From NCBI RefSeq assembly GCF_000429085.1, contig NZ_AUBE01000023.1, positions 1 through 64,000 on the forward strand: a stretch of DNA of 64,000 nucleotides, read 5' to 3'. This document shows, one piece after another, positions 31,946 through 40,164 of this stretch (position 1 is the stretch's first letter; the number at the start of each line of letters is the position of its first letter). The stretch comes from Streptomyces flavidovirens DSM 40150 (lineage in GTDB: Bacteria; Actinomycetota; Actinomycetes; Streptomycetales; Streptomycetaceae). The translations under genes were made by a program, and so were the position numbers. A model generated the notes under the pieces. It ran no database searches. It worked only from the letters and a program-made list of their open reading frames with translations, and was not told the DNA's origin.

Positions 31946-32508
31946 GAGGGCTCCTCGTCGGTCTCGGGCAGCGGGTAGCCGGCCTGCTCCAGGCGGTCGA
32001 CGAGGTCGTTCGCGTCGAGGCCGCCGACGTCGTTGGACTCGATGACGTAGTCCAGGACGATGCGCAGCACCTCGTCTCGCTGCTGCTCCGCCTTCTGGCG
32101 CGCCTCGTGCGGGGTGAGGACACCGGGCGCGTGCCGCTGGACAACGAAGGTGTAGAGCTCCGGGGACTCGGCCACCTTGACGTCCATGGACACCTTGGTC
32201 TCGGTGTAGTTCGGCGCGTCGCCGAGCATGGTGCGGGCGGCGGCGACCCAGTGGGCGACGAGCTCGCGGGCGGGTTCCAGTTCCATCTCTGCGCCGTTGC
32301 GGAAGTCCATGGCGCGAATGCCGGTCTCGGCCAGCTGCTTCTCGATCCAGGCCTGCGAGGCTGCCTCGTCCAGGACGGCCTCCACCATCGGGCGGAACAC
32401 GGTGTCCGGGTCGTCGGGCAGGGCCATGTCGACGGCGCGGCAGTGGTGGACGAGGACGGTGCGTGCGAGGTCGGCAAGTTCGGCGATCGGGTCGGGCTGC
32501 TCGGTCAT
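31942..32508 (-). CDS. 188-aa hypothetical early protein
   Basis: A helical acidic protein (P-I-A-E-L-A-D-L-A-R-T-V-L-V-H-H) with a beta stretch (T-E-T-K-V-S-M-D-V-K-V-A-E-S-P-E-L-Y-T-F-V-V) and an acidic C-terminus. ATGA overlap with the upstream gene. The family was not recognised. Confidence 0.55.
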   Translation of the reverse strand: MTEQPDPIAELADLARTVLVHHCRAVDMALPDDPDTVFRPMVEAVLDEAASQAWIEKQLAETGIRAMDFRNGAEMELEPARELVAHWVAAARTMLGDAPNYTETKVSMDVKVAESPELYTFVVQRHAPGVLTPHEARQKAEQQRDEVLRIVLDYVIESNDVGGLDANDLVDRLEQAGYPLPETDEEPS

Positions 32509-32726
32509 GGGGTCTCTTCTCGTATCGCGCGCGGGCGGCGGGGAACCGGATGCACGGCGGTGGTCTGGTCGGGTTGGGGTTGGATGGCCCATCCGCTGCT
32601 GAGGAGGTGCTCGGCGATGCGTTCTGCCTGCCCTGCGGGGGTGGTTTCGGTGGGTGGGGTGGTGAGGCGGTATTCGTCGATGGCGGAGGCGATGACGGCG
32701 ATGGCGGCCGGGGGCATGGGGTTCAT
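32505..32726 (-). CDS. 73-aa hypothetical early protein
   Basis: A small helical protein with A-E-H-L-L-S-S-G-W-A-I and a basic Pro-rich tail. It lies between the helicase loader and the 188-aa gene, with ATGA overlaps at both ends. No function is assigned. Confidence 0.5.
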   Translation of the reverse strand: MNPMPPAAIAVIASAIDEYRLTTPPTETTPAGQAERIAEHLLSSGWAIQPQPDQTTAVHPVPRRPRAIREETP

Positions 32727-33463
32727 GCGGCGGCTCCTCGTCGGCGGTCGCGGCCGACCATGGCGATCACGTGGGTGTCTTCGGTGAGGCGGGAGACGAT
32801 GCGTTCGCCGAGGGCTGTGGTGAGGTCGGGGCCTTGGCGGTTGCCGTGCTCGTCGCGGGAGTCGGCGGGGAGGTTGCTGGTGTAGAGGCTCGGCCGGCAG
32901 GCGTTGTAGCGCTCGTTGATGAGTCGGTAGGTGACTTCCTCGGTCCACTCGGAGGCTTTGGCGCTGCCGAGGTCGTCGAGGAGGAGCAGGGGGACGCGGC
33001 AGAGGCGGCGGAGTTCTTCCTCGGCGCCGCGGGGGGAGCCGTTGGGGCGGAGGAGGCCGTACATGTCGGCGGCGGTGGTGGCGACGATCTCGTAGACGTG
33101 GGGGCCGGCGGCGGCGATGCGGCGGAGTGCGCCGTACGCCTCGTGGGTTTTGCCGGTGCCGGTGGTGCCGGTGAGGAGGAGGCCACCGGCGGTTGTGGGG
33201 TCGGCGGCGACGCGGTCGGCCCAGGCGACGACGTCGGGGTGGGTGGCGTCGGCGTGGCGGTAGCGGGGCGGGGCGACTGCGGCCCAGCGGCTGAGTGCCC
33301 AGTCGGCTCGGCGGAGGCGGTGGTATTCGGGGTGGCCGGGCTCGTTGGGGGTGGGGGTTTCGTCCACAGGGCCGGGCTGTACCTGGGGACGGTGCGCGAT
33401 GCCCGCCATGATCTTCGCGAAGGCGGAGGGGCCGAGGCTGCCAACGGTCTGCGGTTCTCTCAT
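32723..33463 (-). CDS. DnaC-like AAA+ helicase loader
   Basis: The 246-aa protein has Walker A G-T-T-G-T-G-K-T (residues 99-106), Walker B L-L-L-L-D-D-L-G (159-166), a sensor-like S-N-L-P-A near 197 and an Arg finger region (G-E-R-I-V-S-R-L). This is the DnaC/IstB-type loader family. It probably brings the host replicative helicase to the phage origin, with the protein coded just upstream. Confidence 0.85.
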   Translation of the reverse strand: MREPQTVGSLGPSAFAKIMAGIAHRPQVQPGPVDETPTPNEPGHPEYHRLRRADWALSRWAAVAPPRYRHADATHPDVVAWADRVAADPTTAGGLLLTGTTGTGKTHEAYGALRRIAAAGPHVYEIVATTAADMYGLLRPNGSPRGAEEELRRLCRVPLLLLDDLGSAKASEWTEEVTYRLINERYNACRPSLYTSNLPADSRDEHGNRQGPDLTTALGERIVSRLTEDTHVIAMVGRDRRRGAAA

Positions 33464-33465
33464 GG

Positions 33466-34299
33466 TCAGAATCCGTTCTGGTACACGGACGGGTCTACGG
33501 GGTTCTGGTAGGGCTGCCAGCCCTGGTTGGCGACGGCGCGCAGAGGGGGCCGGTCGGTGCCCGCAGGTGGAAGGGGCGGGAGTTCGGCCCAGCCGTTGAG
33601 GAAGTACTTGGCGGACTCGACTTCGGTTCGGCGGGCGACCTTTACGGCGTGATCGACCATGGCCGGGACGCCGGTCTTGGCGATGAGGGCGAGGAGGGGG
33701 AACCACTCGTTGCCCTTGAAGGGCCAGCGGACGGAGACGCCGGCGGTGGTGAGTCCGTGGACGAGGGGCCGTGCGTCTTGGGGGATGTCTGCGTCGGGAG
33801 TGACGGGTGTGCTTGCTTGCTTCTTCTCCGTAGGAGAAGAAGGGGTAGGGGACGGGGGCGGGGACGGGGTGTCGTTACTCCCCCCGTTACGCGACGCGTT
33901 ACGTGACGGGTCCGTAACGCCGTTACGTTTGATCTTCTCGGCGTTCCGCTTCGCTTCCTGCTCGGCCTTCTTCCGCTCCCGATACGCCTGCTGACGTGCG
34001 GCGTTCGCCTCACGGTCCGCCTTCACCTTCGCGCGGTCCGGGTTGTACTCAAGGAAGTCGTGAATCATCCAGCCGTCATCAACACGGTCCCAAAGCTTGG
34101 CGGCTTCAAGCTCCGTTGCTGCGCTCTTCGTGTTCCGAACGCGCGCCACGAGTGTCAATTCGCGGTCGAGGATCTTCCCCTCGGTGAGGTTCTCGGAGGA
34201 CCAGCACAGGGCCGACACGTACAGCCGGAACGCGCGGTCGGACAGGAGCGCGACCTTGCGGTGGGACGGGAACCGGTCGTCCAGGCGGACCCAGGGCAT
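33466..34299 (-). CDS. phage replication initiator / primosome protein
   Basis: The 277-aa protein begins M-P-W-V-R-L-D-D-R-F-P-S-H-R-K-V, the start of DnaD-like phage primosome proteins with a winged helix at 1-90. A strongly charged coiled region (about 95-125), a Ser/Pro-rich linker and a C-terminal domain follow. It sits 2 bases before the helicase loader, a usual initiator-loader pair. The phage origin may lie in or near this gene. Confidence 0.75.
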   Translation of the reverse strand: MPWVRLDDRFPSHRKVALLSDRAFRLYVSALCWSSENLTEGKILDRELTLVARVRNTKSAATELEAAKLWDRVDDGWMIHDFLEYNPDRAKVKADREANAARQQAYRERKKAEQEAKRNAEKIKRNGVTDPSRNASRNGGSNDTPSPPPSPTPSSPTEKKQASTPVTPDADIPQDARPLVHGLTTAGVSVRWPFKGNEWFPLLALIAKTGVPAMVDHAVKVARRTEVESAKYFLNGWAELPPLPPAGTDRPPLRAVANQGWQPYQNPVDPSVYQNGF

Positions 34300-34387
34300 G
34301 TGCGGCTTCTCTCGGTCGTGGTGCGGGTGTCGCGTCCGGGGCGGGGCTCGGGGCCGGCCGCCCCGGACGGTCATGCGGGAGCGGTGG

Positions 34388-34825
34388 TCAGCGCACGTAC
34401 TCGTCGCGGCGGCGCTGCTCCTGCGCCCGCTGGTGCGCGGTGTACTCGGCCTCGGACGGGTAGGTCGCGAAGGCGTCGCCGATGACCTGCTCGGCGTCGC
34501 GGGGGCCGGGGCCGACCTCGTCGAGGGTTCCGTCCATGCGGCGGGCCCTCCACATGGCGCGCTTGGCTTCCAGGAGAGTGGTGGCCTCCGCGTCGGACCG
34601 GGCGACTTCGCAGCCGGTGACGCGCACCTTCACCTGGGGCTCCTTCTCCTCGCCCTCGGCGTGGCCGGTGTACGACTTGGACGTCAGCTCGACGATGGCG
34701 ACGATGACGCTGCCGGGCTTCTCGAACAGGCCGCGGCGCTGGTCGCGGGTGAGACTGGCCTCGACTGCACCGGCGGCGGAGTCGAGCTTGACCTCAGGGG
34801 CCTGTGCGGGGCTGAGCTTGGGCAT
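34388..34825 (-). CDS. 145-aa hypothetical replication-region protein
   Basis: Contains a beta-rich N-terminal half (S-V-I-V-A-I-V-E-L-T-S-K-S-Y-T-G-H, V-K-V-R-V-T-G-C-E-V-A) and a helical charged C-terminal half. Proteins of this layout next to RusA and primosome genes sometimes bind ssDNA, but I see no clear OB signature. The family is not assigned. Confidence 0.5.
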   Translation of the reverse strand: MPKLSPAQAPEVKLDSAAGAVEASLTRDQRRGLFEKPGSVIVAIVELTSKSYTGHAEGEEKEPQVKVRVTGCEVARSDAEATTLLEAKRAMWRARRMDGTLDEVGPGPRDAEQVIGDAFATYPSEAEYTAHQRAQEQRRRDEYVR

Positions 34826-34860
34826 GGGGTTCCTTCCGGGTGGGGGCGGGTGGGAGCGGG

Positions 34861-35379
34861 TCAGTGGCGGTTGAGTGCGAGGTGCATTTCGCGGGCGGCT
34901 GCTTCGCCGAGGCCGGTCACGAACGCGTCGCGGGCTTCGTCGGACAGCTCGGGGGCGAAGGCGAAGTGCACGCGGATGATGGGCTTGTCGCCTGCCGCGA
35001 ACCCGAAGGTGTGCTCGTCGGGCTCCAGCCCGTCGGCGCCGAGGTTCACGGCCCACGCGGAAACGTCAGCCGCCCCGTTGATCAGGTCGTGGATCTTCTG
35101 CTGTGCGGCGTGGAACTGGTCCTCGTCGAGCGCCTCGTCCCAGTGCCAGCCCTCCGCGCCCTCGGCCTCTGCGGGCGGGAGGTGGCTCGCGATCTCGGTC
35201 CCGTTCATCTGCTCGCCCACGCCCATGAAGTCCGGGTCTTCGGCGAGCGTGGCGTGCTGGCGTGCGGCCTCGGCGCGGAGGTCGTCCTCGGTGTACGGGA
35301 GACAGGAGCAGTTGGGGCCAATGCCCGCGGCGTACGCACACGGGTTGTCGTGGCCGCCACGGTGGGGGAAGTCAGTCAC
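34861..35379 (-). CDS. 172-aa hypothetical early protein
   Basis: An acidic protein with N-terminal C-A-Y-A-A-G-I-G-P-N-C-S-C-L and a C-terminal beta/helix region (K-P-I-I-R-V-H-F-A-F-A). The GTG start overlaps the upstream gene by 8 bases. The three clustered cysteines suggest a metal site. The function is unknown. Confidence 0.5.
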   Translation of the reverse strand: MTDFPHRGGHDNPCAYAAGIGPNCSCLPYTEDDLRAEAARQHATLAEDPDFMGVGEQMNGTEIASHLPPAEAEGAEGWHWDEALDEDQFHAAQQKIHDLINGAADVSAWAVNLGADGLEPDEHTFGFAAGDKPIIRVHFAFAPELSDEARDAFVTGLGEAAAREMHLALNRH

Positions 35380-35599
35380 TGAGTCGTCCGTTCTGGTAGG
35401 CGGCCGCGGCTTCTGCGGCCTGGATGGTGAGGGCTTCCTCGGCGCAGACCTTGTGTGCGGGGCTGCGCTTGGAGTCGCGGAGGTGGGTGGGGAATCCGCA
35501 GTAGCGGCAGGGCTTCTCCGTCCGGGACCAGTGCGAGGCATCGCGCCAGTCGAGGAGCCCGCCGGGCGGAGGCTGAGGGCGGGGCCGGCGGGCGGTCAT
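35372..35599 (-). CDS. 75-aa zinc-finger protein
   Basis: C-R-Y-C-G-F-P-T-H-L ... H-K-V-C is an HNH-like or zinc-finger knuckle in a basic small protein. ATGA couples it to the WhiB gene upstream. It may assist WhiB or DNA metabolism; this is inferred from position. Confidence 0.6.
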   Translation of the reverse strand: MTARRPRPQPPPGGLLDWRDASHWSRTEKPCRYCGFPTHLRDSKRSPAHKVCAEEALTIQAAEAAAAYQNGRLSD

Positions 35600-36042
35600 A
35601 CGGCGGCGCCGGCGGACTTGGCGGCGGCCCGCCGCTCCCGCTGCCACTCGGTGTGCGCGTCGCGGCACGCCTGGTCGATGACCTCGTGGCGCTTCACGTG
35701 CCGCTGGTATGCGGCTTGCGTTCCGCAGTCCGAGGTGTCGGCGGGGTCCTTGCGCGGCGGTTGTGAGGCGGCCTTGGCCCTGGCTTCCTGCCGGTGCTTC
35801 CTGGCCCGCTCACCGGGGGTGAGGCCGCCGCGGACTCCGGCTCGCACGTGGCGGTCGGCGCCTTTTTCCTCGGCCATGGCGGCGGTCAGGCACTGCTCGA
35901 TGACGGGGCAGGCGCGGCAAATCCTCTTGGCGGTGGTGTAGTCGGGGTCGCCGTCGTTCTCGGGGATGAACAGGTCGGGGTGCTGGGCGCAGGCGGCGGC
36001 GTCGCTCCAGTGGCGGGCGCGGGGCAGGGTGGTGACCGTCAT
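35596..36042 (-). CDS. WhiB-family iron-sulfur transcription factor
   Basis: The 148-aa protein has the four-Cys WhiB signature: C18, C42, C45, C51 (C-x23-C-x2-C-x5-C). The diagnostic G-V-R-G-G turn at about 69-73 and a basic C-terminus follow. WhiB proteins bind a [4Fe-4S] cluster and region 4 of the main sigma factor. Actinophage homologues can repress host whiB genes and affect superinfection. Its place in the early operon suggests a host-takeover or timing role. ATGA overlap upstream. Confidence 0.9.
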   Translation of the reverse strand: MTVTTLPRARHWSDAAACAQHPDLFIPENDGDPDYTTAKRICRACPVIEQCLTAAMAEEKGADRHVRAGVRGGLTPGERARKHRQEARAKAASQPPRKDPADTSDCGTQAAYQRHVKRHEVIDQACRDAHTEWQRERRAAAKSAGAAV

Positions 36043-36524
36043 CGAGCCACCGCCCCGAGGTTCGGCCAGTCCTCGTCGGGGGCCAGGCCGCGGATGACGA
36101 GGACGAGCTGGCTGCCCTTGACCTTGTGGCCGAGGCGCATGTCCGGGCCGAGGAGTCGGGTGTGGTCGTCATCGTCGAGGAGGCCAGCGTCGACCAGGCC
36201 GTCCACGCAGGCCTTGAACGACGGGTACCAGTTCGCCGGGTCGCGGCGCCCGGCGGTGTTGGGGTGCAGGATGCCGAGGATGTGCGCGCGCTGGAAGAGC
36301 GGGCCGGGCTTGGCCGCGGCGAGGGCGTCCATGAGTGCGGGGCACTCGGTGACGGCTTCCTGTGTCTTGCCGCGGAGTACCTTGACGATGCGGGCGCGGC
36401 GGGCTCGGTGCTGGCTCTGGTTGGAGTTGATCAGTTCGAGGCCGGTGGGGAGCGCCACGGTGTAGAGGGGGCGGGGCCCCGCCGCCGGCACGGTGGCCTG
36501 CGCGCACAGGGTCAACGTGGTCAT
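36039..36524 (-). CDS. RusA-like Holliday junction resolvase
   Basis: The 161-aa protein has the RusA layout: an N-terminal V-A-L-P-T-G strand, central R-R-D-P-A-N-W-Y-P-S-F-K-A-C-V-D-G-L-V-D-A-G-L-L-D-D-D-D-H-T-R-L, and a C-terminal strand. The D-x-A-N-x-x-x-x-x-K and D-D-D-D acids are the usual metal-binding set. It would resolve recombination or replication branches before packaging and fits the ERF/YqaJ genes beside it. Confidence 0.75.
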   Translation of the reverse strand: MTTLTLCAQATVPAAGPRPLYTVALPTGLELINSNQSQHRARRARIVKVLRGKTQEAVTECPALMDALAAAKPGPLFQRAHILGILHPNTAGRRDPANWYPSFKACVDGLVDAGLLDDDDHTRLLGPDMRLGHKVKGSQLVLVIRGLAPDEDWPNLGAVAR

Positions 36525-36796
36525 CAGGCACCTGCCGGGGTGTCGGTGCGGCAGGTCCAGCAGGTGCGGGACCCGTCGGCGTGGAGGGCGTGGTACGTCG
36601 TGCGGGTCTCCTCGGGGCACCAGGCGGTGTCGTTGCTGTCCAGCTCGCCCGCGGCGAGCAGGGCGGCGAGCGGCGCCATGTTGGGGACCGGGGTGGCGCG
36701 GCGCTGACCGGTGGGGCGCAGCGCGTGCCAGACGAAGAGGCAGCCGAGGGCGCGGAGTGAGGCGAGGGCGCCTGCGATGACCTGGAAGGCGCTCAC
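36524..36796 (-). CDS. 90-aa membrane-associated CxxC protein
   Basis: An N-terminal hydrophobic helix (about 3-25) is followed by a soluble region with W-C-P-E-E-T-R and T-C-W-T-C. One-base stop/start overlap with the RusA gene. The function is unknown. Confidence 0.5.
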   Translation of the reverse strand: MSAFQVIAGALASLRALGCLFVWHALRPTGQRRATPVPNMAPLAALLAAGELDSNDTAWCPEETRTTYHALHADGSRTCWTCRTDTPAGA

Positions 36797-37575
36797 TGAG
36801 CACCGCCCGTGCGCTCGCGGTACATCCGGCCGCCGATGGAGTCGAGCGTCTCCAGCTCACCGGTCTCGTTCTGGACCTTGGCGTTGAGCATGCCGTGGCT
36901 GCGCAGCTCCATACGGATCTGGTCAAGTCGGCTCGGCGGGGTCTTGGGGTCGAGCTGCTCGTCCCGGTAGGACTCGGCCGACCGCACCGGGGCCTCACCG
37001 CGCTCGACGTTCGAGGCATCCGGGTCCGCGTCGTTCGTCGGGACCAGCCCGCCGAGAAACAGCAGCGAACGGAGGGCCGTGGACAAGGCCTTCGCCGTGC
37101 CCTTATCCGCCGAGTCCATCGACTCACCGGCCGACTGCACCTCGATGCTGTCGCCGGTCGGCCCGATGATCCGGTATGTGACGGTGGCGGTGCACTCACG
37201 GGACGGCTTTCCCCCGGACGTCTTCACGTCCCGGTAGGCGGTCTCGGTGCGGATCGGCAGGACCAGCACGCCATGTAGGCGGCACGCCGGGCCGAATGCG
37301 TTGAGAGCGGAGTCCACGCCACGGAATTGGTAGCTGCCGGTGGTGTTGGCCTTGCCGTACCAATTGCCCTTGCTGACGCCGCGGACTTCTCCCATGACGC
37401 GGGACCAGGCGACCCACACGGGGACCTGCTCCGGTCCGTCCGGGCCCGGCTCGGGGATGCCTGGGTCCTGTAGCGGTGCCGGGGTGAAGGTGTCCTCGGG
37501 GGCGGTAGCCACCGCCGTGGTCGGGGTGTCGGTGCGGCCGGCCGCAGCCGCCGCGCGTTCTGCGAGCGTGGTCAT
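36793..37575 (-). CDS. ERF-family single-strand annealing protein
   Basis: The 260-aa protein has an ERF-type core: W-Y-G-K-A-N-T-T-G-S-Y-Q-F-R-G-V-D-S-A-L-N-A-F-G-P-A-C, then T-V-T-Y-R-I-I-G-P-T-G-D-S-I and S-A-D-K-G-T-A-K-A-L-S-T-A-L-R-S-L-L-F-L. It should anneal ssDNA produced by the neighbouring YqaJ exonuclease. ATGA overlap with that gene upstream. Confidence 0.88.
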   Translation of the reverse strand: MTTLAERAAAAAGRTDTPTTAVATAPEDTFTPAPLQDPGIPEPGPDGPEQVPVWVAWSRVMGEVRGVSKGNWYGKANTTGSYQFRGVDSALNAFGPACRLHGVLVLPIRTETAYRDVKTSGGKPSRECTATVTYRIIGPTGDSIEVQSAGESMDSADKGTAKALSTALRSLLFLGGLVPTNDADPDASNVERGEAPVRSAESYRDEQLDPKTPPSRLDQIRMELRSHGMLNAKVQNETGELETLDSIGGRMYRERTGGAQ

Positions 37576-38630
37576 ACCTGGTGCGCCTCTCGGACGGTGT
37601 GCGGGATGTTGATGCGGCGGCTGGACCGGTCCTCGACGCACGCGGCGTACGCGGCGGGGAACTCCTCGCGGAGCCGCTCGCGGTCGACGTACTCGCGGGT
37701 CTCCTCGTCGTACGAGTAGGCCGTCCGGCCGCCGAGGAGCGCGGTATCGGCCGAGCCGAGGGCGCCGATGAGCTTGGCCTTGGCGGTCTTCTTACGCGCC
37801 TTGGCGTCGCGCTCGTCGTTGCCCGCTTCGAGGTAGTCGGCGAGCGCGTCCTGGGCGTCACCGTCGCGGTCGATTGCGACGGGCTCGCCTGACCGGTTCG
37901 GGTGCAGCTGCTCGTACAGGTCCATCAGGACGTCCGGGTCGGCCGACTCCGGAAGGACCGGCGGGCGGCGCGTGGTGATCTGCTCCCACGCCCGCTGTCC
38001 GGCCGCCCGCAGGTCGGCGATGAGCGGCTCGTGATCGGCGCGGCGTACGACGAACTGCCGGTAGTCGTTGCCGCCGATCAGCGTCCCGACGTGCAGGTGA
38101 TCAAACCCGCACACGTCGATCTGCCAGAGCACCTGCGCCAGGACGTCGTCCGGGCAACCGGTGCGCCACTGCCCGGCCTTGAACGCGGCCCGGCACTTGA
38201 TCTCCACGGCGCAGCGCTCGCGGGTCTCGGAGGAGAGGGGACACACAAGGACTCGGCGGTCCAGAGTGCACATCTGCCACGGGCGATCCACGTTGGCGAC
38301 CAGCCCGACGCGGCGCACGGCCGACCGGTTCCGGCGGGCCCACTCGCGGGCCACGGTGTCCTCGATGGCCCGACCCCACAGAGCAGGTTCTGAGTCGTCG
38401 CCCTCCAGCGGTAGGCCGCCGGTCTTGTCGTGCCATACGGACAGCGCGTTGCCGTACCGGCTGATGCCGAGGACGGCGGCGAGGTCGGAGGAGCCGATGC
38501 CGTTACGGCGGGCGGTGAGCCATGCGTCGCGGTCCGCGTCGGCGGAGAGGATGAGTCGGCCGGTGGGGGTGACCCTGCGGCCGGCGGCCGGGGCGGTGGT
38601 GGCCGCCCCAGCCTGCGCGGTGCTGTTCAT
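37572..38630 (-). CDS. YqaJ-like viral recombinase exonuclease
   Basis: The 352-aa protein has the YqaJ/lambda-exonuclease pattern: R-R-N-G-I-G-S-S-D-L-A-A-V-L-G (near 41-55), L-W-G-R-A-I-E-D-T-V-A-R-E-W, and the catalytic E-I-K-C (about 145). It resects double-stranded ends and pairs with the ERF protein, a two-part phage recombination system. Confidence 0.88.
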   Translation of the reverse strand: MNSTAQAGAATTAPAAGRRVTPTGRLILSADADRDAWLTARRNGIGSSDLAAVLGISRYGNALSVWHDKTGGLPLEGDDSEPALWGRAIEDTVAREWARRNRSAVRRVGLVANVDRPWQMCTLDRRVLVCPLSSETRERCAVEIKCRAAFKAGQWRTGCPDDVLAQVLWQIDVCGFDHLHVGTLIGGNDYRQFVVRRADHEPLIADLRAAGQRAWEQITTRRPPVLPESADPDVLMDLYEQLHPNRSGEPVAIDRDGDAQDALADYLEAGNDERDAKARKKTAKAKLIGALGSADTALLGGRTAYSYDEETREYVDRERLREEFPAAYAACVEDRSSRRINIPHTVREAHQV

Positions 38631-39091
38631 CAGGAGTCCGCCTCCGGGTCGTACTCGGTGGCGACGGTGATGCGGGTGACGGTGTAGTCCGTCGGCTGCT
38701 CGTCGCCGTCACGGGTGATGACCAGTTCGTAGGGGGCGTCGGGCTCGGAATCGTCGCCGAGCCAGTCGAACGTCAGCCCCGTGGGGTCCGGCTCGTTGTT
38801 GGTGGCGTCGGCCTCGCAGTGTGTGCGGGCGGCGGCCTCGTTGGTGTAGGTGCCGACCGGGGTGGTGTGCCACGCGGCCCGGTAGACGTACGCGACGGCG
38901 GGTTCCGTCTCCAGCTGCACGGCGGGGGCGGCCGGGGTCTGCGCGGCGGCGAGGGCGAGCGTTGCGTACACCTGCGCCTCGGCTGCGAGTGCGTGCCCGG
39001 TGACCGGGTCGGCGCCGTCGCCGTAGGTGAAGTGGTGCGCCTGCTTGGCGAGGCGCTCGGCCTCACAGCGGTAGTGCTCGGGTCCGGTCAT
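38630..39091 (-). CDS. 153-aa hypothetical early protein
   Basis: Helical N-terminus (A-E-R-L-A-K-Q-A-H-H-F-T-Y-G-D-G-A-D) and beta-rich C-terminus (Y-E-L-V-I-T-R-D-G-D). One-base overlaps couple it to both neighbours. The family was not recognised; its place before the exonuclease suggests the same operon and stage. Confidence 0.5.
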   Translation of the reverse strand: MTGPEHYRCEAERLAKQAHHFTYGDGADPVTGHALAAEAQVYATLALAAAQTPAAPAVQLETEPAVAYVYRAAWHTTPVGTYTNEAAARTHCEADATNNEPDPTGLTFDWLGDDSEPDAPYELVITRDGDEQPTDYTVTRITVATEYDPEADS

Positions 39092-39717
39092 CACTCGCTG
39101 TCCTTCGCGTAGTTCGGGGTGTACGTGCGGCGGCCGGGTACGTCTTGCTCGGTCAGGTAGCCGAGTCCGGCGAGGTGCTGGAGGATGTGGCGGGCGCGGT
39201 GCCGGGTCGTGGCCGGGTCGACGTGGGCGACGAGCCAGCGGTGGGCGCTGGTGGTGGTCCAGTGGCCGCCCGCGCCGAGGATGTGGTCGTAGAGGCGGGC
39301 GGTGAGCTCGTCGAGGTGGGGAGCGGCCCCCGTGTACGGGTGCAGCCACGCGCGGGTCTCGTCGCTCGGGCAGAGCAGGCAGCCGGGGCCGCCCCAGGTC
39401 CGGAGGTGCTTGTGGGATGTCGGGCCGTGTGCGCAGGTTGCGCACGGCTGGGGAGTGGACGTCGCGGCCGGGGTCGTGTCCTTCTCGCCCTGCCCGGCGG
39501 CGTCGATCGCTTCGAGTTCGAGTTGCGCCTCGACGACGCCCGCCGACATGGGCAGCCCGTCGCGGCGCAGTATGTCGGCGACCTCGCGAAACGTCTCGGC
39601 ACGGATCAGCGGAGCCGCGGCGGCCAGCACGGCGTCAGCCAGTGACTCGTACGGAGCCATGAACGTGGTGGACGGGTGGTCCTTAACCGCCTGAATCGCG
39701 GCATCGCGAGCGTTCAC
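39091..39717 (-). CDS. 208-aa early protein with Cys motif and wHTH-like C-terminus
   Basis: The N-terminal 90 residues are helical. C-A-T-C-A-H-G-P-T-S-H-K-H and C-L-L-C follow, then a C-terminal helical region (T-T-R-H-R-A-R-H-I-L-Q-H-L-A-G-L-G-Y-L-T-E) like a winged helix. The GTG start overlaps the next gene upstream. It could bind DNA; no specific role is assigned. Confidence 0.5.
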   Translation of the reverse strand: MNARDAAIQAVKDHPSTTFMAPYESLADAVLAAAAPLIRAETFREVADILRRDGLPMSAGVVEAQLELEAIDAAGQGEKDTTPAATSTPQPCATCAHGPTSHKHLRTWGGPGCLLCPSDETRAWLHPYTGAAPHLDELTARLYDHILGAGGHWTTTSAHRWLVAHVDPATTRHRARHILQHLAGLGYLTEQDVPGRRTYTPNYAKDSE

Positions 39718-40091
39718 GCGGCACCCGCTTCACGCTGCGACGGGACGGCCTTGGGCGCAGCCAGCACCCGCAGCCGCTCCGCGAGGCGGAGAACCTGCTG
39801 CCCGTACACCGGGACCTTGCCGCCGTCGACCAGCTCGTCCAGCAGGTCCTGCACCCGAGCGTCCCGCTCGTGCGTCGCACCGGAGTCGATGCCCTGGTGG
39901 CCGGCGGACCGGTCCAGCTCAGCAATGTTCACCAGGTCTGCGAGGACACCCTCGCCATCCTCCTCGGCGGCCTGCGCCAGGGCGAGGACCAGCGTCGAGA
40001 GGTAGTGGGAGACGTCGAGGGCCACGCCGGTCGGCAGCATGTCGACGGAGATGCGGAACGGCCCAGTGACGGGCGTGCGGTCAGCGTGCAT
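39714..40091 (-). CDS. 125-aa hypothetical early protein
   Basis: Contains F-R-I-S-V-D-M-L-P-T-G-V-A-L-D-V-S-H-Y-L and two long helices. GGAGG precedes the ATG. It overlaps the 27-aa membrane peptide upstream by 11 bases in another frame. The family was not recognised. Confidence 0.5.
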   Translation of the reverse strand: MHADRTPVTGPFRISVDMLPTGVALDVSHYLSTLVLALAQAAEEDGEGVLADLVNIAELDRSAGHQGIDSGATHERDARVQDLLDELVDGGKVPVYGQQVLRLAERLRVLAAPKAVPSQREAGAA

Positions 40092-40164
40092 CGGTGCCTC
40101 CGAGGAGCAGTTCGAGGAGCCAGAAGGCGAGGAACGCGAAGCAGGCGGCGATGAGCCAGATCAC
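40081..40164 (-). CDS. 27-aa single-helix membrane peptide 3
   Basis: Reads V-I-W-L-I-A-A-C-F-A-F-L-A-F-W-L-L-E-L-L and ends G-G-T-D-A-R. The GTG overlaps the stop of the upstream 280-aa gene (GTGA), the same coupling as the other two micro-membrane genes in this operon. Confidence 0.55.
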   Translation of the reverse strand: MIWLIAACFAFLAFWLLELLLGGTDAR

